Shown here piece by piece: positions 1-9,345 of a DNA stretch of 64,000 bases. Position 1 is the stretch's first letter, and the number at the start of each line of letters is the position of its first letter. This stretch comes from Sphingobium amiense (lineage in GTDB: Bacteria; Pseudomonadota; Alphaproteobacteria; Sphingomonadales; Sphingomonadaceae): positions 3,560,001 to 3,624,000 of the forward strand of contig NZ_AP018664.1 of the NCBI RefSeq assembly GCF_003967075.1, read 5' to 3'. Under the pieces are notes generated by a model, which searched no databases, was not told the DNA's origin, and worked only from the letters and a program-made list of their open reading frames with translations. The position numbers and the translations under genes were made by a program.

Positions 1-985
<985 letters not shown>

Positions 986-1100
986 TCCCACCATCAACGA
1001 CAGCTCTGATCTGTCGTCATATGGCGGTCACAAGCAAAGCCAGATATCAATCACATCCTGTGCACGGACATCGATTAAACCCAAAAAGCGCCAGCTCCAT

Positions 1101-1218
1101 TGCTTGGTGACCATAGCGTCAGTGACCCACCCGATCCCATCCCGAACTCGGCCGTGAAACCTGACTGCGCCGATGGTACTGTGGCTCAAGCCCCGGAAGA
1201 GTAGGGCGTCGCCAGGCA
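1101..1218 (+). rRNA. 5S ribosomal RNA
   Basis: A ~118-base unit follows the 23S gene by ~115 bases. It contains the conserved core CCGATCCCATCCCGAACTCG (about 1131-1150), the loop E/helix IV segment with GATGGTACT, and ends pairing TGCTTGGTGA with the 3' GCCAGGCA. Order 23S-5S-tRNA-fMet is usual for alphaproteobacterial rrn operons. Ends are good to a few bases. Confidence 0.93.
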
Positions 1219-1290
1219 TTGAAGCTCGCGCTTTTTGAAAATACGCAAAACCCATTCACTCTGTTCAGCGACCTCCGGTCGCGCCTCTGG

Positions 1291-1367
<77 letters not shown>

Positions 1368-1413
1368 AAAGGTCGCTCGCCTACGATACCCCGCAGCCCA
1401 CAGCAGCAGTCGA

Positions 1414-1436
1414 ACAGTCCCCCGGACTGTCCTTTA
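1414..1436 (+). terminator. Terminator-like hairpin after tRNA-fMet
   Basis: ACAGTCC (1414-1420) pairs with GGACTGT (1424-1430) around a 3-base loop, followed by CCTTTAT. Position 47 bases after the tRNA fits an rrn operon terminator, though the T-run is weak. Confidence 0.5.
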
Positions 1437-1445
1437 TGCTGCCGT

Positions 1446-1499
1446 CTCGTCAGGCTCATAACCTGAAGGTCGCAGGTTCAAATCCTGCTCCCGCAACCA
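1446..1499 (+). repeat. 54-bp exact copy of the tRNA-fMet 3' end (candidate att site)
   Basis: Positions 1446-1499 repeat the tRNA sequence 1314-1367 base for base, from the D-arm/anticodon boundary through the CCA end. No 5' half is present, so it is not a second tRNA. Such a partial copy downstream of an intact tRNA is the usual trace of integration into a tRNA 3' end. It marks an element boundary. Confidence 0.85.
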
Positions 1500-3210
1500 T
1501 CTTTACCGGCGTCGATTGCAAGTTGTGATCGATGCCGGTCCCCGCAACCATCTTTACTTGCTCGGGCAACAAGTGAAGATTAGATCCAGCCCCCGCAACC
1601 ATCTTTACTTGCGAAGACCCCGCCCCCGAGGCGGGGTTTTTCGTTTGCGTAGAAATCGTAAGGATTCCAGCAAGATCGCCTTGAACGTCGATCTCCACCT
1701 TGCCCTCAACAGGCGTCAGCACGATCTGATCTACCAACGAGCGAATGGTGTCCGCTGCCTCTACCCGCTTGCCCTCTTCTTCATCCTGAAGCGACTCGTA
1801 GAGCTGCTGGATGCGCTTGCGGTATTGCAGCGCCATGCTCGGGTGCAGCAGGGGCGGCGGCTCGTCAGCTTCGGCCAGGAACAGTTCCAGTTCCTTCTTC
1901 CGCTTTTCCAAGCTCACCATCTTCGCATTGAGAGCGTCTGCAGCGCCGCCTTTAAGGATCAGGTTGAGAAGGGTTTCGAGTTCCCGATCAATCTTCGCGA
2001 TCTCGGCTTCCGCTGAGGCAATACCGACGCGGCCTTCCATTCGTAGGCGGTTCATCTCTTGCGTGAACACCTCGCAGAAATGGGCAAACAGCTCGGGGTC
2101 AACGAGTCTGGTGCGCAGCGCATTCAGCACGCGCGATTCCAACTCGTCGCGACGGATATTGACGCGGTTGTCGCAGGTGCCCTTGTTTCGAGCTGTAGAG
2201 CATCCGATCAGCGTTGCCGAGATCGCGGAGTACCCGCCACCACAGCATGAACATTTGGTGAGGCCCGAGAAGAGGTATTTGGGGCGCCGCCGATGATTGA
2301 CGGTGCGGACATCTGTGCTTCCGTTGTCGTCGCGGGTGAGCTTGTTCTTCTCCTGCCGTGCCTTCACGGCATTCCAGAGATCGTCGTCGAGTATCCGGAG
2401 CTCTGGCGTCTCCTGGATGACCCATTCCGATTCCGGGTTGGGGCGCGCCTGCCGCTTTCCGGTGTTCGGGTCCTTTACGAAGCGCTGCCGGTTCCAGACG
2501 ATCTTGCCGACATACATCTCATTATTGAGGATGCCGTTGCCACGCTTCGGGTTACCGTTGATCGTGCTGAAACCCCAGTCGCCGCCCGAAGGGGACGGAA
2601 TGCCGTCCTTGTTCAGTGCAAAGGCGATGGTCTTGGCCGACTTGCCGGCGGCGTAGTCGTGGAAGATGCGGCGAACGACGGCGGCCTGGTTTTCGTTGAT
2701 GGTGCGGTCGCCGCGAATGGGTTCGCCATTGGCGTCCAGCTTCTTGACCACATCGTAACCATAGGAATTGCCGCCACCCGATTTGCCAGCCTCGACACGG
2801 CCGCGCTGGCCGCGGCGGGTCTTGTCGGCAAGATCCTTGAGAAAGAGGGCATTCATTGTGCCCTTGAGGCCGACATGCAGATGGCTGACCTCGCCCTCCG
2901 ACAGGGTGAACATCTTCACATCCGCATAGGACATGCGTTTGAAGATTCCGGCGATGTCTTCCTGATCACGCGAGAGGCGATCCATTGCCTCTGAGAGGAT
3001 CACGTCGAAACGACCGGCCATGGCGTCGGTCATCAGAGCCTGGATACCCGGACGGATCAGCGAAGCGCCAGAGATTGCGTGGTCGGTATATTCTTCGACG
3101 ACGTGCCAGCCTTGCTTTTCGGCGTGGAGGCGGCACATGCGAAGTTGGTCGGCGATGGAAGCGTCGCGTTGATTGTCGGAAGAATAACGGGCGTAGATCG
3201 CGACTTTCAA
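1456..3210 (-). CDS. Large serine recombinase (site-specific integrase)
   Basis: A 584-residue large serine recombinase, the probable integrase of the element. An N-terminal resolvase domain (about 1-150) has the YARYS motif with catalytic Ser10. A recombinase domain (about 160-280) follows, then a zinc ribbon (Cys320, 322/323, 337, 346) and a charged coiled-coil stretch (about 395-450). The last 51 residues are three 17-residue units (534-550, 551-567, 568-584) encoded by antisense copies of the tRNA 3' end. The final segment, GAGFEPATFRL, is antisense tRNA and not a protein domain. The gene points at the tRNA and its stop lies inside the att copy, so the integrated form reads through the attachment site. 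The native C-terminus probably ends near residue 530. Confidence 0.9.
   Translation of the reverse strand: MKVAIYARYSSDNQRDASIADQLRMCRLHAEKQGWHVVEEYTDHAISGASLIRPGIQALMTDAMAGRFDVILSEAMDRLSRDQEDIAGIFKRMSYADVKMFTLSEGEVSHLHVGLKGTMNALFLKDLADKTRRGQRGRVEAGKSGGGNSYGYDVVKKLDANGEPIRGDRTINENQAAVVRRIFHDYAAGKSAKTIAFALNKDGIPSPSGGDWGFSTINGNPKRGNGILNNEMYVGKIVWNRQRFVKDPNTGKRQARPNPESEWVIQETPELRILDDDLWNAVKARQEKNKLTRDDNGSTDVRTVNHRRRPKYLFSGLTKCSCCGGGYSAISATLIGCSTARNKGTCDNRVNIRRDELESRVLNALRTRLVDPELFAHFCEVFTQEMNRLRMEGRVGIASAEAEIAKIDRELETLLNLILKGGAADALNAKMVSLEKRKKELELFLAEADEPPPLLHPSMALQYRKRIQQLYESLQDEEEGKRVEAADTIRSLVDQIVLTPVEGKVEIDVQGDLAGILTISTQTKNPASGAGSSQVKMVAGAGSNLHLLPEQVKMVAGTGIDHNLQSTPVKMVAGAGFEPATFRL
1490..1606 (+). 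repeat. Array of three degenerate tRNA 3'-end copies, 51-bp period
   Basis: The ten bases CCCGCAACCA followed by TCTTTAC occur at 1490, 1541 and 1592, exactly 51 bases apart. The bases upstream of the second and third copies still resemble the T-arm of the tRNA (about 18 of 25 identical each by hand alignment) while the rest has diverged. Read on the minus strand each unit encodes 17 residues of the recombinase C-terminus (VKMVAG in all three). Confidence 0.8.
1617..1641 (+). terminator. Rho-independent terminator, rightward
   Basis: ACCCCGCC (1617-1624) pairs with GGCGGGGT (1630-1637) around a 5-base loop, followed by five T. It reads away from the rRNA/tRNA genes, so it is probably the original rrn terminator. 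It now lies within the 3' end of the convergent recombinase ORF. Confidence 0.75.
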
Positions 3211-3229
3211 AACATGGCTCCTATCCGCA

Positions 3230-3454
3230 TCAGGAGGTGCGCTTCCTCCTTTGCCTGGATAACGTCACTTCCTCTGCAAAGCATTCCCGTGCCGCCTGCT
3301 TTGCCAGAATGCCGACCAGACGCAGAAGGCGAGGGTCGGGAATGCCGCGCGGCGTAAACGTCAACTCCGGCTCGTCCAGCAGCAAAGATTCGAGCAGCGC
3401 TTCGCGCTCGGCTCCTGTAATCTTTGCTGTGTTTTGTGGGGCTCGCAAGGTCAT
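3230..3454 (-). CDS. Small hypothetical protein upstream of the serine recombinase
   Basis: A 74-residue ORF (from MTLRAPQNTAKITGAER) ends 19 bases before the recombinase start on the same strand, so the two are probably co-transcribed. It is charged, with a C-terminal RQRRKRTS tail. I do not recognise a family. A small basic protein next to a large serine recombinase could be a directionality factor, but nothing in the sequence proves it. The ATG at 3454 is preferred over in-frame ATGs up to 3490 because the protein-like composition begins here; no strong ribosome binding site is seen at either. Confidence 0.5.
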   Translation of the reverse strand: MTLRAPQNTAKITGAEREALLESLLLDEPELTFTPRGIPDPRLLRLVGILAKQAARECFAEEVTLSRQRRKRTS

Positions 3455-3675
3455 AACTGACAGCATTCGTCCCATGCTCGGCATAAGCAATGGAATTTAC
3501 AGGCGAACATTCGGCGGCGATCAGTATGCCGACGCGTGTCATGGCGTGCGGGGGCGTAGTCTGGCGAGCCGTGGCATAGTGAAATGACCTGTCGGAATCG
3601 ATCGCTGTCGCCGTCATCTTTCGCCTCGATACTACCCCATCGGAAGCTGTTGCTTGTGGATGCGACTTTATCGTA

Positions 3676-3693
3676 TTGTATTTAGAGATACAA
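3676..3693. promoter_or_regulatory. Palindromic operator of the TacA/TacT-like module
   Basis: TTGTAT (3676-3681) and ATACAA (3688-3693) form a perfect inverted repeat with a 6-base spacer, 30 bases upstream of the antitoxin start. Ribbon-helix-helix antitoxins repress their own operon at such sites, so this is the likely operator. Confidence 0.55.
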
Positions 3694-3723
3694 GATGCCA
3701 TCTTCCGACCAAGGAGAATCGCC

Positions 3724-4023
3724 ATGGCCAACACTGCCGAACGCAAGGAATATCCGATCTCAATGCGTCTGCCCGAGGCCGATGTTGCCATGATCGATCG
3801 TGCTGCCAGCCTGCGCGGCCGCTCGCGCACCGATTTCGTGCGCGACGCCGCTGTGCGCGCGGCCGAGGAGGTCGTCATGGAGCAGGGCCTGATCCGGATG
3901 AGCCCGGAAGGCTTTGCCCAGTTCATGGATGTGCTGTCGCGTCCGGTTGCTCCTGTTCCGGAGATGGTTGAAGTGCTTAAGCGGCCTGCGCCGTGGGAGC
4001 CCGGCTACGCAGCGAAACAGTAA
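3724..4023 (+). CDS. DUF1778 (TacA-type) antitoxin
   Basis: A 99-residue DUF1778 antitoxin. A ribbon-helix-helix DNA-binding part lies at residues 10-50 (ISMRLPEADVAMIDRAASL), followed by a helical toxin-neutralising tail ending in WEPGY. The start at 3724 is chosen for its ribosome binding site AAGGAGA at 3711-3717; an earlier in-frame ATG at 3676 would overlap the operator. In this family the antitoxin blocks a GNAT toxin that acetylates aminoacyl-tRNA and represses the operon with it. The toxin gene follows after 4 bases. On a mobile element the pair probably acts as an addiction module. Confidence 0.9.
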   Translation: MANTAERKEYPISMRLPEADVAMIDRAASLRGRSRTDFVRDAAVRAAEEVVMEQGLIRMSPEGFAQFMDVLSRPVAPVPEMVEVLKRPAPWEPGYAAKQ

Positions 4024-4027
4024 TCCC

Positions 4028-4537
4028 TTGCTGCTTTCAGGACCCGAGCTGCTTTCCGCCGCCCACGATGTTTCCCAGTTTTCCTGTGGCAAGCCGACGC
4101 TCGACCACTGGCTGAAGACCCGCGCGCTCTCCAATCAGCAGAAGGGCTTTACCGCCGTTCTCGTCGTGCATGAGGCAGGGCGTGTGGTGGGATATTACGG
4201 CCTTGCACCAACAGCCGTTGTGCCATCGGTGCTACCGCGCTCCATCCGGACGGGACAGCCGCCTAATCCAATTCCCTGCATGCTGCTTGGTCAGCTCGCG
4301 ACCGATATCGGCTCGGCCGGGTTGGGTATCGGGACTGGCCTTGTGAAGCACGCCCTCCAACGGTGCGTTCAGGCCGCATCGCTGATCGGTGGGCGGGCAT
4401 TGATGGTCAACGCCGTCGACGGGGAGGCTGCCGAATTCTGGCAGCGCCGAGGATTTGAGCCTACCAGAGATGATGAACTGGTCCTGTTTCGCTCGATCAG
4501 CGATATTGCTGCGTCGCTCCGTGAGGCTGGAAGGTGA
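4028..4537 (+). CDS. GNAT-family toxin (TacT-like acetyltransferase)
   Basis: A 169-residue GNAT acetyltransferase with the TacT start SGPELLSAAHDVSQFSCG, a core strand VLVVHEAGRVVGYYGLAP and the acetyl-CoA loop region GSAGLGIGTGLVKHAL. TacT toxins acetylate the amino group of charged tRNAs and stop translation. No ATG is in frame after the antitoxin stop; TTG at 4028, 4 bases downstream, gives the length expected for the family, and translation is probably coupled to the antitoxin. The insertion sequence begins 32 bases after its stop. Confidence 0.85.
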   Translation: MLLSGPELLSAAHDVSQFSCGKPTLDHWLKTRALSNQQKGFTAVLVVHEAGRVVGYYGLAPTAVVPSVLPRSIRTGQPPNPIPCMLLGQLATDIGSAGLGIGTGLVKHALQRCVQAASLIGGRALMVNAVDGEAAEFWQRRGFEPTRDDELVLFRSISDIAASLREAGR

Positions 4538-4569
4538 ATAGCCCCATGTTTGGTGGACGTCTTCCTTGC

Positions 4570-6193
4570 TAACCCGTCTTATTCATGACGGCGCGTTTGC
4601 GAGGCTGGCGGGTGTAGCATAAGCCATTGATGTGGCGTAGGATTCGGTTGCTTAGGCCAGTCCTGCAGACAACATCTCGCGAGCCACACCCGCCATGATC
4701 GACGATACGCTGCTGCCGTTCTCTTTTCCAGCCGTTCGCGCCAAGAAGATCACGGCTGCCTTCGACGGCGGTCGCATCACCTCGGATGCCGGGATCATGC
4801 TTTTGGCCGCCGCCGAGCGGCGCCTGAAGCTGGCCGAGAAGCTCGCTGCCGCCATCCGCGACCCGCGCGATCCGGCGCGTGTCAGGCACAGCTTGACCGA
4901 CATCCTGCGCGCCCGCATCTTCGCCATTGCCTGCGGCTACGAGGATGCCAACGACCTCGACCGCCTTCGCAACGATCCGGCCTTCAAGCTCGCCTGCGGT
5001 CGGCTGCCCGACAGCGGTCAGGATCTGTGCTCGCAGCCGACCTGCTCGCGTCTGGAGAACCTGCCCGACCTCAGGACCGTCATCCGCCTCGGCCGGGTTC
5101 TGGTCGACCTGTGGCTGTCGAGCTACCCTGCGCCGCCGAAAAGCGTCACCCTCGACATCGACGACACGCTCGACGTCGTTCACGGCCATCAGCAACTCTC
5201 GCTCTTCAACGGCCACCACGACGAACGCTGCTTCCTGCCGATCCACATCTACGACGCCGCCACTGGACGCCCGGTCGCCATGATCCTGCGTCCGGGCAAG
5301 ACCCCGTCGGGCAAGGAGATCCGTGGTCATCTGCGCCGGCTCGCGCGGTGCATCCGTGCCCGCTGGCCGGACACCCGCATCCTCGTGCGCGGTGACAGCC
5401 ATTATGGCCGGGTCGAAGTCATGGCCTGGTGCGAGGAAAACGCGATCGACTACGTCTTCGGCCTTGCTGGCAACAAGGTCCTGAAGCGTCTCGTTGACGC
5501 GAGCGCCGACGACATCCGCACCCGCCGCGCGCTCGAGCAGAAGCCGGTGCTGCGGGGCTATGTCGAGACCCGCTACGAGGCCAAATCCTGGAAGGCCGAG
5601 CGCCGCGTCGCGGCCCGCATCGAGGCGACCACGATGGGCCTCGACATCCGCTTCGTCGTCACCAACCTCGCCAAAGGCTCCGCTGAGCACATCTACGACG
5701 TCGTCTACTGTGCGCGCGGCCAGGCCGAGAACCTGATCAAGATGCACAAGAGCCAACTCGCCTCCGATCGAACCTCCTGTCGCCGGGCCGTCGCCAACCA
5801 GATGCGCCTCGTTCTCCACACCGCCGCCTACTGGCTCATGCTCACGCTGCGCGAGGCGGTGCCCGCTACCCATCATCTTGGCAAAGCCGAGTTCGCCACG
5901 CTGCGGCTCAGGCTTCTCAAACTCGGCGCCCGTGTAACCGAAACCGTCTCGCGCATCCGATTGGCATTCGCCGCCGCCTGTCCCGAGGCAAGTCTGTTCC
6001 GTTCCATTGCCGCCAAGCTGCAGCCGGCAGGACCTTGAGACGACCAGGGCGGAATGCCCCCGCAACCAAGCCCGTCAACCTCCAGCGCGTTCAACAAGTC
6101 CAGCCTCGCCCGCGGTGAAAGAGACGCCTCGACTGCCCGCGCACCATCGATCTGCGTCATCCGCAAAGCCGTGCTCATGAATAGGACGGGCTA
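4570..6193 (+). mobile_element. IS1380-family insertion sequence
   Basis: A 1624-bp element bounded by 19-bp inverted repeats: TAACCCGTCTTATTCATGA at 4570-4588, and its complement with two mismatches at 6175-6193. It contains one transposase gene covering most of its length. Flanking tetranucleotides (TTGC and AATT) do not match, so no target duplication is visible. The left flank is the toxin gene and the right flank an integrase fragment, so the element may have mediated a deletion. Confidence 0.88.
4695..6038 (+). CDS. IS1380-family transposase
   Basis: A 447-residue DDE transposase, full length for the family. The start MIDDTLLPFSFPAVRAKKIT and DGGRITSDAGIMLLAAAERR are the typical N-terminal signature. 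Catalytic acidic residues are plausible in LDIDDTLD (about 153-160) and LVRGDSHYGR (about 233-242), with a Glu in the ARGQAENLIK segment (about 341-350). No frameshift is seen, so it is probably active. A long minus-strand ORF over the same bases (4569-6065) is a codon-bias shadow. Confidence 0.92.
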   Translation: MIDDTLLPFSFPAVRAKKITAAFDGGRITSDAGIMLLAAAERRLKLAEKLAAAIRDPRDPARVRHSLTDILRARIFAIACGYEDANDLDRLRNDPAFKLACGRLPDSGQDLCSQPTCSRLENLPDLRTVIRLGRVLVDLWLSSYPAPPKSVTLDIDDTLDVVHGHQQLSLFNGHHDERCFLPIHIYDAATGRPVAMILRPGKTPSGKEIRGHLRRLARCIRARWPDTRILVRGDSHYGRVEVMAWCEENAIDYVFGLAGNKVLKRLVDASADDIRTRRALEQKPVLRGYVETRYEAKSWKAERRVAARIEATTMGLDIRFVVTNLAKGSAEHIYDVVYCARGQAENLIKMHKSQLASDRTSCRRAVANQMRLVLHTAAYWLMLTLREAVPATHHLGKAEFATLRLRLLKLGARVTETVSRIRLAFAAACPEASLFRSIAAKLQPAGP

Positions 6194-6204
6194 AATTGAG
6201 GCAA

Positions 6205-6416
6205 GGACCTGCGCCGGACATTCAAGACGGTGACCGGCAAGGCGAGGATCTCGAAGGAAATCCGCGACCGCCTCCAGAACCACGCGTTGCAGGATGCCAG
6301 CTGCGAGAAGCATGACTGCTAGGCACTACATGGTGGAAAAGCGCGCCGACATGACGAAAAGGGAAAAGTTCGTCTCCGCCACGCTTGCCAAGAAGTGCCG
6401 GAAGGGCATGCAATAG
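6205..6416 (+). pseudogene. Tyrosine integrase, C-terminal remnant
   Basis: Reading from 6205 gives DLRRTFKTVTGKARISKE and IRDRLQNHALQD, the conserved end of phage-type tyrosine integrases around the catalytic HxxR/Y segment. A stop appears after KHDC, but the next frame continues with HYMVEKRADMTKREKFV to a stop at 6416, so there is at least one frameshift. Everything N-terminal is missing at the IS1380 right end. It is the tail of an older integrase. Confidence 0.75.
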
Positions 6417-6434
6417 CCCGGCGTTCGACGGCAC

Positions 6435-7328
6435 TCAGATCCTGTCTGAAAACCGATCATAAGCATCGATCCGCCGAACCGGGGGATCGACCTCATACCG
6501 ATAGATTTCCGTTCTCAAGAACCGTAGTTCGGCCTCGCACTGAGCCTCGGGAACGTCAATATACCAGGCGCGCGGCTGCGGGCCGGGATCGCCGTTCCAG
6601 CGGTACCCCCGCGCTTTAAGGACATCCTTGAGGTCAAAGGGCGCGTTCTCCGCCCAGATTCGCCAAGAAACGGTACGAGCGCCGTCCAGGAGACGGCTGA
6701 GACCTGTAGCGCCAGATCGGGGCAGCCACATCGCCAACAACTCGACCGTAGCAAGACAGTCGTGCATCGCGCGGTGGCGGTCGTAGAAGAAGCCGGCGGC
6801 CTGAGCGAGATAGGCGAGTTTCGTGCCCTCGAACCCCTCTGCTGCCCAATCGATCTGGCTGAGCGAGCATGCCCACGGCTTCGTCGAGAACACGTCGTTG
6901 AATCGTTCGAGGAAGCGGCGGTCGAACGCCGCATTGTGCGCGATGACGAGCGAAGCCGGCGCTGCGAATGAGGCTACCGCTGCGGGATCAACAATCTGGC
7001 CGGCCACCATCTCGTTGGTGATGCCCGTGATCCCGATGATTTCCGGGGCGATAGGCTTGCTCGGCTGACGCAGCCCTTGGAAGCTGTCGCCCACGCTGAA
7101 AATGGTGCCATCCAAGCCGTAGTTGAATGGTGTCATGGCGAGTTCGATGATCTCGTCGCGCTGAGGGTCGAGCCCCGTGGTCTCCACATCGACCACCAGG
7201 CCGAGGCGCAGCGGCGTGCCTGGCGGAGGAACGATGCGAGGGCGCGGTTTGAGACGCCGGATGACCCGGTAGTCTCCCGTGGCCTCCAGCGCCTGCGCCA
7301 GGGTCTCCAGATGGTCAGAAGATGTCAT
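6435..7328 (-). CDS. DEDDh-type 3'-5' exonuclease (DnaQ-like)
   Basis: A 297-residue protein with a DnaQ/RNase T-like nuclease domain at about 40-205. The metal ligands can be seen: Asp47 and Glu49 in VDVETTGLD, Asp136 in AHNAAFD, His185 and Asp190 in HRAMHD, the DEDDh arrangement. The C-terminal ~90 residues (WRIWAENAPFDLKDVLKARG onward) match the tail found on many DnaQ-like exonucleases. It is the last gene of the minus-strand operon and overlaps herA by 14 bases, so it is translated with it. Its placement implies a role in DNA degradation or repair linked to the SIR2-HerA pair. It could also be a passenger. Confidence 0.87.
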   Translation of the reverse strand: MTSSDHLETLAQALEATGDYRVIRRLKPRPRIVPPPGTPLRLGLVVDVETTGLDPQRDEIIELAMTPFNYGLDGTIFSVGDSFQGLRQPSKPIAPEIIGITGITNEMVAGQIVDPAAVASFAAPASLVIAHNAAFDRRFLERFNDVFSTKPWACSLSQIDWAAEGFEGTKLAYLAQAAGFFYDRHRAMHDCLATVELLAMWLPRSGATGLSRLLDGARTVSWRIWAENAPFDLKDVLKARGYRWNGDPGPQPRAWYIDVPEAQCEAELRFLRTEIYRYEVDPPVRRIDAYDRFSDRI

Positions 7329-9345
7329 CGTCTGAAGCTTCGTTTACTGCCATCGGCTCCCCTCCAGCGGTATCGGCCGGAGCGAGTCGAATGTCGGCGG
7401 CTCGACCTTCTTCGTGGAACCACAAATCGACCACGGCGGTATCGTCGCTGCGCGGCCGCGGTGATGCCTCCCGCACCCTGAATGTCGTCGGGAGATTGAC
7501 CGATGTTCCGAACACCAGCGCGTGCTGCCGAGGCAATGACGGCAAACGCTTCAAGACCGAATCCGAGATGAACGGCGTCATCTGCCGAATCTGAGAAAGA
7601 TCGTCGGGGTTCTGGATGCGGTGAACCAGGAAATTGGAGCACTGGCTGAGAACCGTCTTGGACAGTTCACTCGGGCGTTGCGATGCCAAGAGCACGAACA
7701 TGCCGTACTTGCGCCCTTCCTTGGCGATGCGCTCGAATATCTTGGTTGCGTCGATGGAAAACCGGGAGGGCGTTGAGGCAACGTACCTGTGAGCCTCTTC
7801 GAGGAGCAGATGTATCGGGAAACGGTTTCTTGGTTCCGCATGGCGAAGGAACCGAAAAAGCATGCGTGCGATGACCGCACTGACCAACTCAACGATTTCA
7901 TCTTCGACGGAGTTCAGATCAATGATAATGACTTGATTGCGTTTGGTGAACGCTTCGCCAACAACCCTTCCCAGACCGACGATGTTGGTCAAGAATTCCA
8001 GATCGCTTACAGCCGCACCAACGTCAGCTCCTTCGTGACGTAAAAAGGCATATTCGGTCCTCTCCTGGAGAGATCTGAGCCGCGTGACCATGGAAGAGCA
8101 GTAATCTCGGATTTGGCGGTTGCCGTGAGCCTCCTCATAAAGGATCGCGAAATCCAGACATTCGTGCAGCTCATCGAAAGAGAACGGCGTCCGATCGTAG
8201 GCTGGTAAGGGAGCATCTTCCCGGAGCTTCTTCCTTACTTCATCCAGAAATGCCGATTGGTTGTTGCCAGAAAAATTTCCGTATTGAAAATTCGGATTGA
8301 AGCGGTTCAACAACGCCATATTCAGATCGTTCGTCGGATACTTCTGAAGAAGAGAAACGACGCGCTGAAACTTCGACACTGGGGAGTCGCCATCCGCACC
8401 TCGAAAGCACTCGATGATGCAAGTGGCGACAAAGTGCTCGCGCAGAGCCAGAGCGTCTGGCGTGTTGGCATGAAAGAGACTTGTCAGACCTAACGCCGTC
8501 CGAAGGACCGGCAGTTGCGTTCGCTCGCTCGCCTGCAAAAGCAGTTCCCACTCTGCCATTTCCAGGAACCAATGCGGCATCCGAAAGCCAGCGGTCGTCC
8601 CATCAAGGATTACGCGATGGACGCCGATGCCGCCGTCTTTTGCCAAAGGAGAAAGCGCCTCGTGATACTCGCCATTCACGTCGAAGACGATAAACGTCGC
8701 TCCGCGAGCGTGATGTTCGTCCGGTTTGCTGAAAAGGGACTGCAAGACCGAGGCGACCGTGCAGGATTTACCGCTGCCGGTATTGCCCAGGACCGCGACA
8801 TGACCGCCGAAGAACTCGTTCAGACGAACTTTGACGTCGTAGTCCTCGAACACCACCGACTTGCCGATCGGTAGAACCCGATAGCGCGTGGCCCCTTCGG
8901 GTTGGCAGGCGCCGCCATCCGGGCCGACTGACGGCTCGACGGCGGCCTCGGTCTCAAAGATGCGATCGAGCTCGCCATCCAGCGCATACAGTGCGTCCGC
9001 ATACAGAGACGGGAAAACCGACACACCGAAGCGGAACGCGCCGCCGCGCATCGGCAACATGCCGACGGGCACCACGTCCAGATATTTCGAGGAGCCGGCC
9101 CGGTCGAAATCGCCCCGCTCGGAAGGCGTGCTCGCGTCGCGCTCACGCAGGCCGACAACCTCGACCACGACATATTCCGACTGCGACGGAATCATCAGGA
9201 ATGATCCCAGTCGCGCCACATAATGCACGTCGTCGAAGCCGACGACCGTGAAGTTGTCGGTGCCGACATGCATCTCGACAACAAAGCGGTCGGCCGCAAC
9301 CGAGACCACCTTGCCGATCGCCCGCTTGCGATCGTCGTGGCTCAT
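7315..9345 (-). CDS. herA: HerA-family ATPase
   Basis: A 676-residue FtsK/HerA-type hexameric ATPase. A beta-barrel HAS domain occupies about 1-130, then Walker A GNTGSGKS (187-194), a HerA-type FIVFDVNGEY (218-227), a late acidic Walker B LLLEEAHRYVAS, and an arginine-rich C-terminal core (ASQRPSELSKTVLSQCSNF). HerA translocates on double-stranded DNA and in bacteria often pairs with a nuclease or NADase effector. Here its start overlaps the SIR2 stop by 4 bases (ATGA), and a DEDDh exonuclease follows with a 14-base overlap. The SIR2-HerA pairing is an established anti-phage system. Confidence 0.9.
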   Translation of the reverse strand: MSHDDRKRAIGKVVSVAADRFVVEMHVGTDNFTVVGFDDVHYVARLGSFLMIPSQSEYVVVEVVGLRERDASTPSERGDFDRAGSSKYLDVVPVGMLPMRGGAFRFGVSVFPSLYADALYALDGELDRIFETEAAVEPSVGPDGGACQPEGATRYRVLPIGKSVVFEDYDVKVRLNEFFGGHVAVLGNTGSGKSCTVASVLQSLFSKPDEHHARGATFIVFDVNGEYHEALSPLAKDGGIGVHRVILDGTTAGFRMPHWFLEMAEWELLLQASERTQLPVLRTALGLTSLFHANTPDALALREHFVATCIIECFRGADGDSPVSKFQRVVSLLQKYPTNDLNMALLNRFNPNFQYGNFSGNNQSAFLDEVRKKLREDAPLPAYDRTPFSFDELHECLDFAILYEEAHGNRQIRDYCSSMVTRLRSLQERTEYAFLRHEGADVGAAVSDLEFLTNIVGLGRVVGEAFTKRNQVIIIDLNSVEDEIVELVSAVIARMLFRFLRHAEPRNRFPIHLLLEEAHRYVASTPSRFSIDATKIFERIAKEGRKYGMFVLLASQRPSELSKTVLSQCSNFLVHRIQNPDDLSQIRQMTPFISDSVLKRLPSLPRQHALVFGTSVNLPTTFRVREASPRPRSDDTAVVDLWFHEEGRAADIRLAPADTAGGEPMAVNEASDDDIF

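Noticed and set aside
1456-1506. GAGFEPATFRL as a conserved protein tail with a function
   Set aside because: It is encoded by the antisense strand of the tRNA copy; the similarity between proteins comes from the tRNA.
1446-1606. CRISPR-like array because of regular 51-bp spacing
   Set aside because: Repeats are tRNA 3' ends, only three units, without cas genes.
4569-6065. 498-residue minus-strand ORF across the insertion sequence
   Set aside because: It mirrors the transposase codons in high-GC DNA and has no family signature or ribosome binding site.
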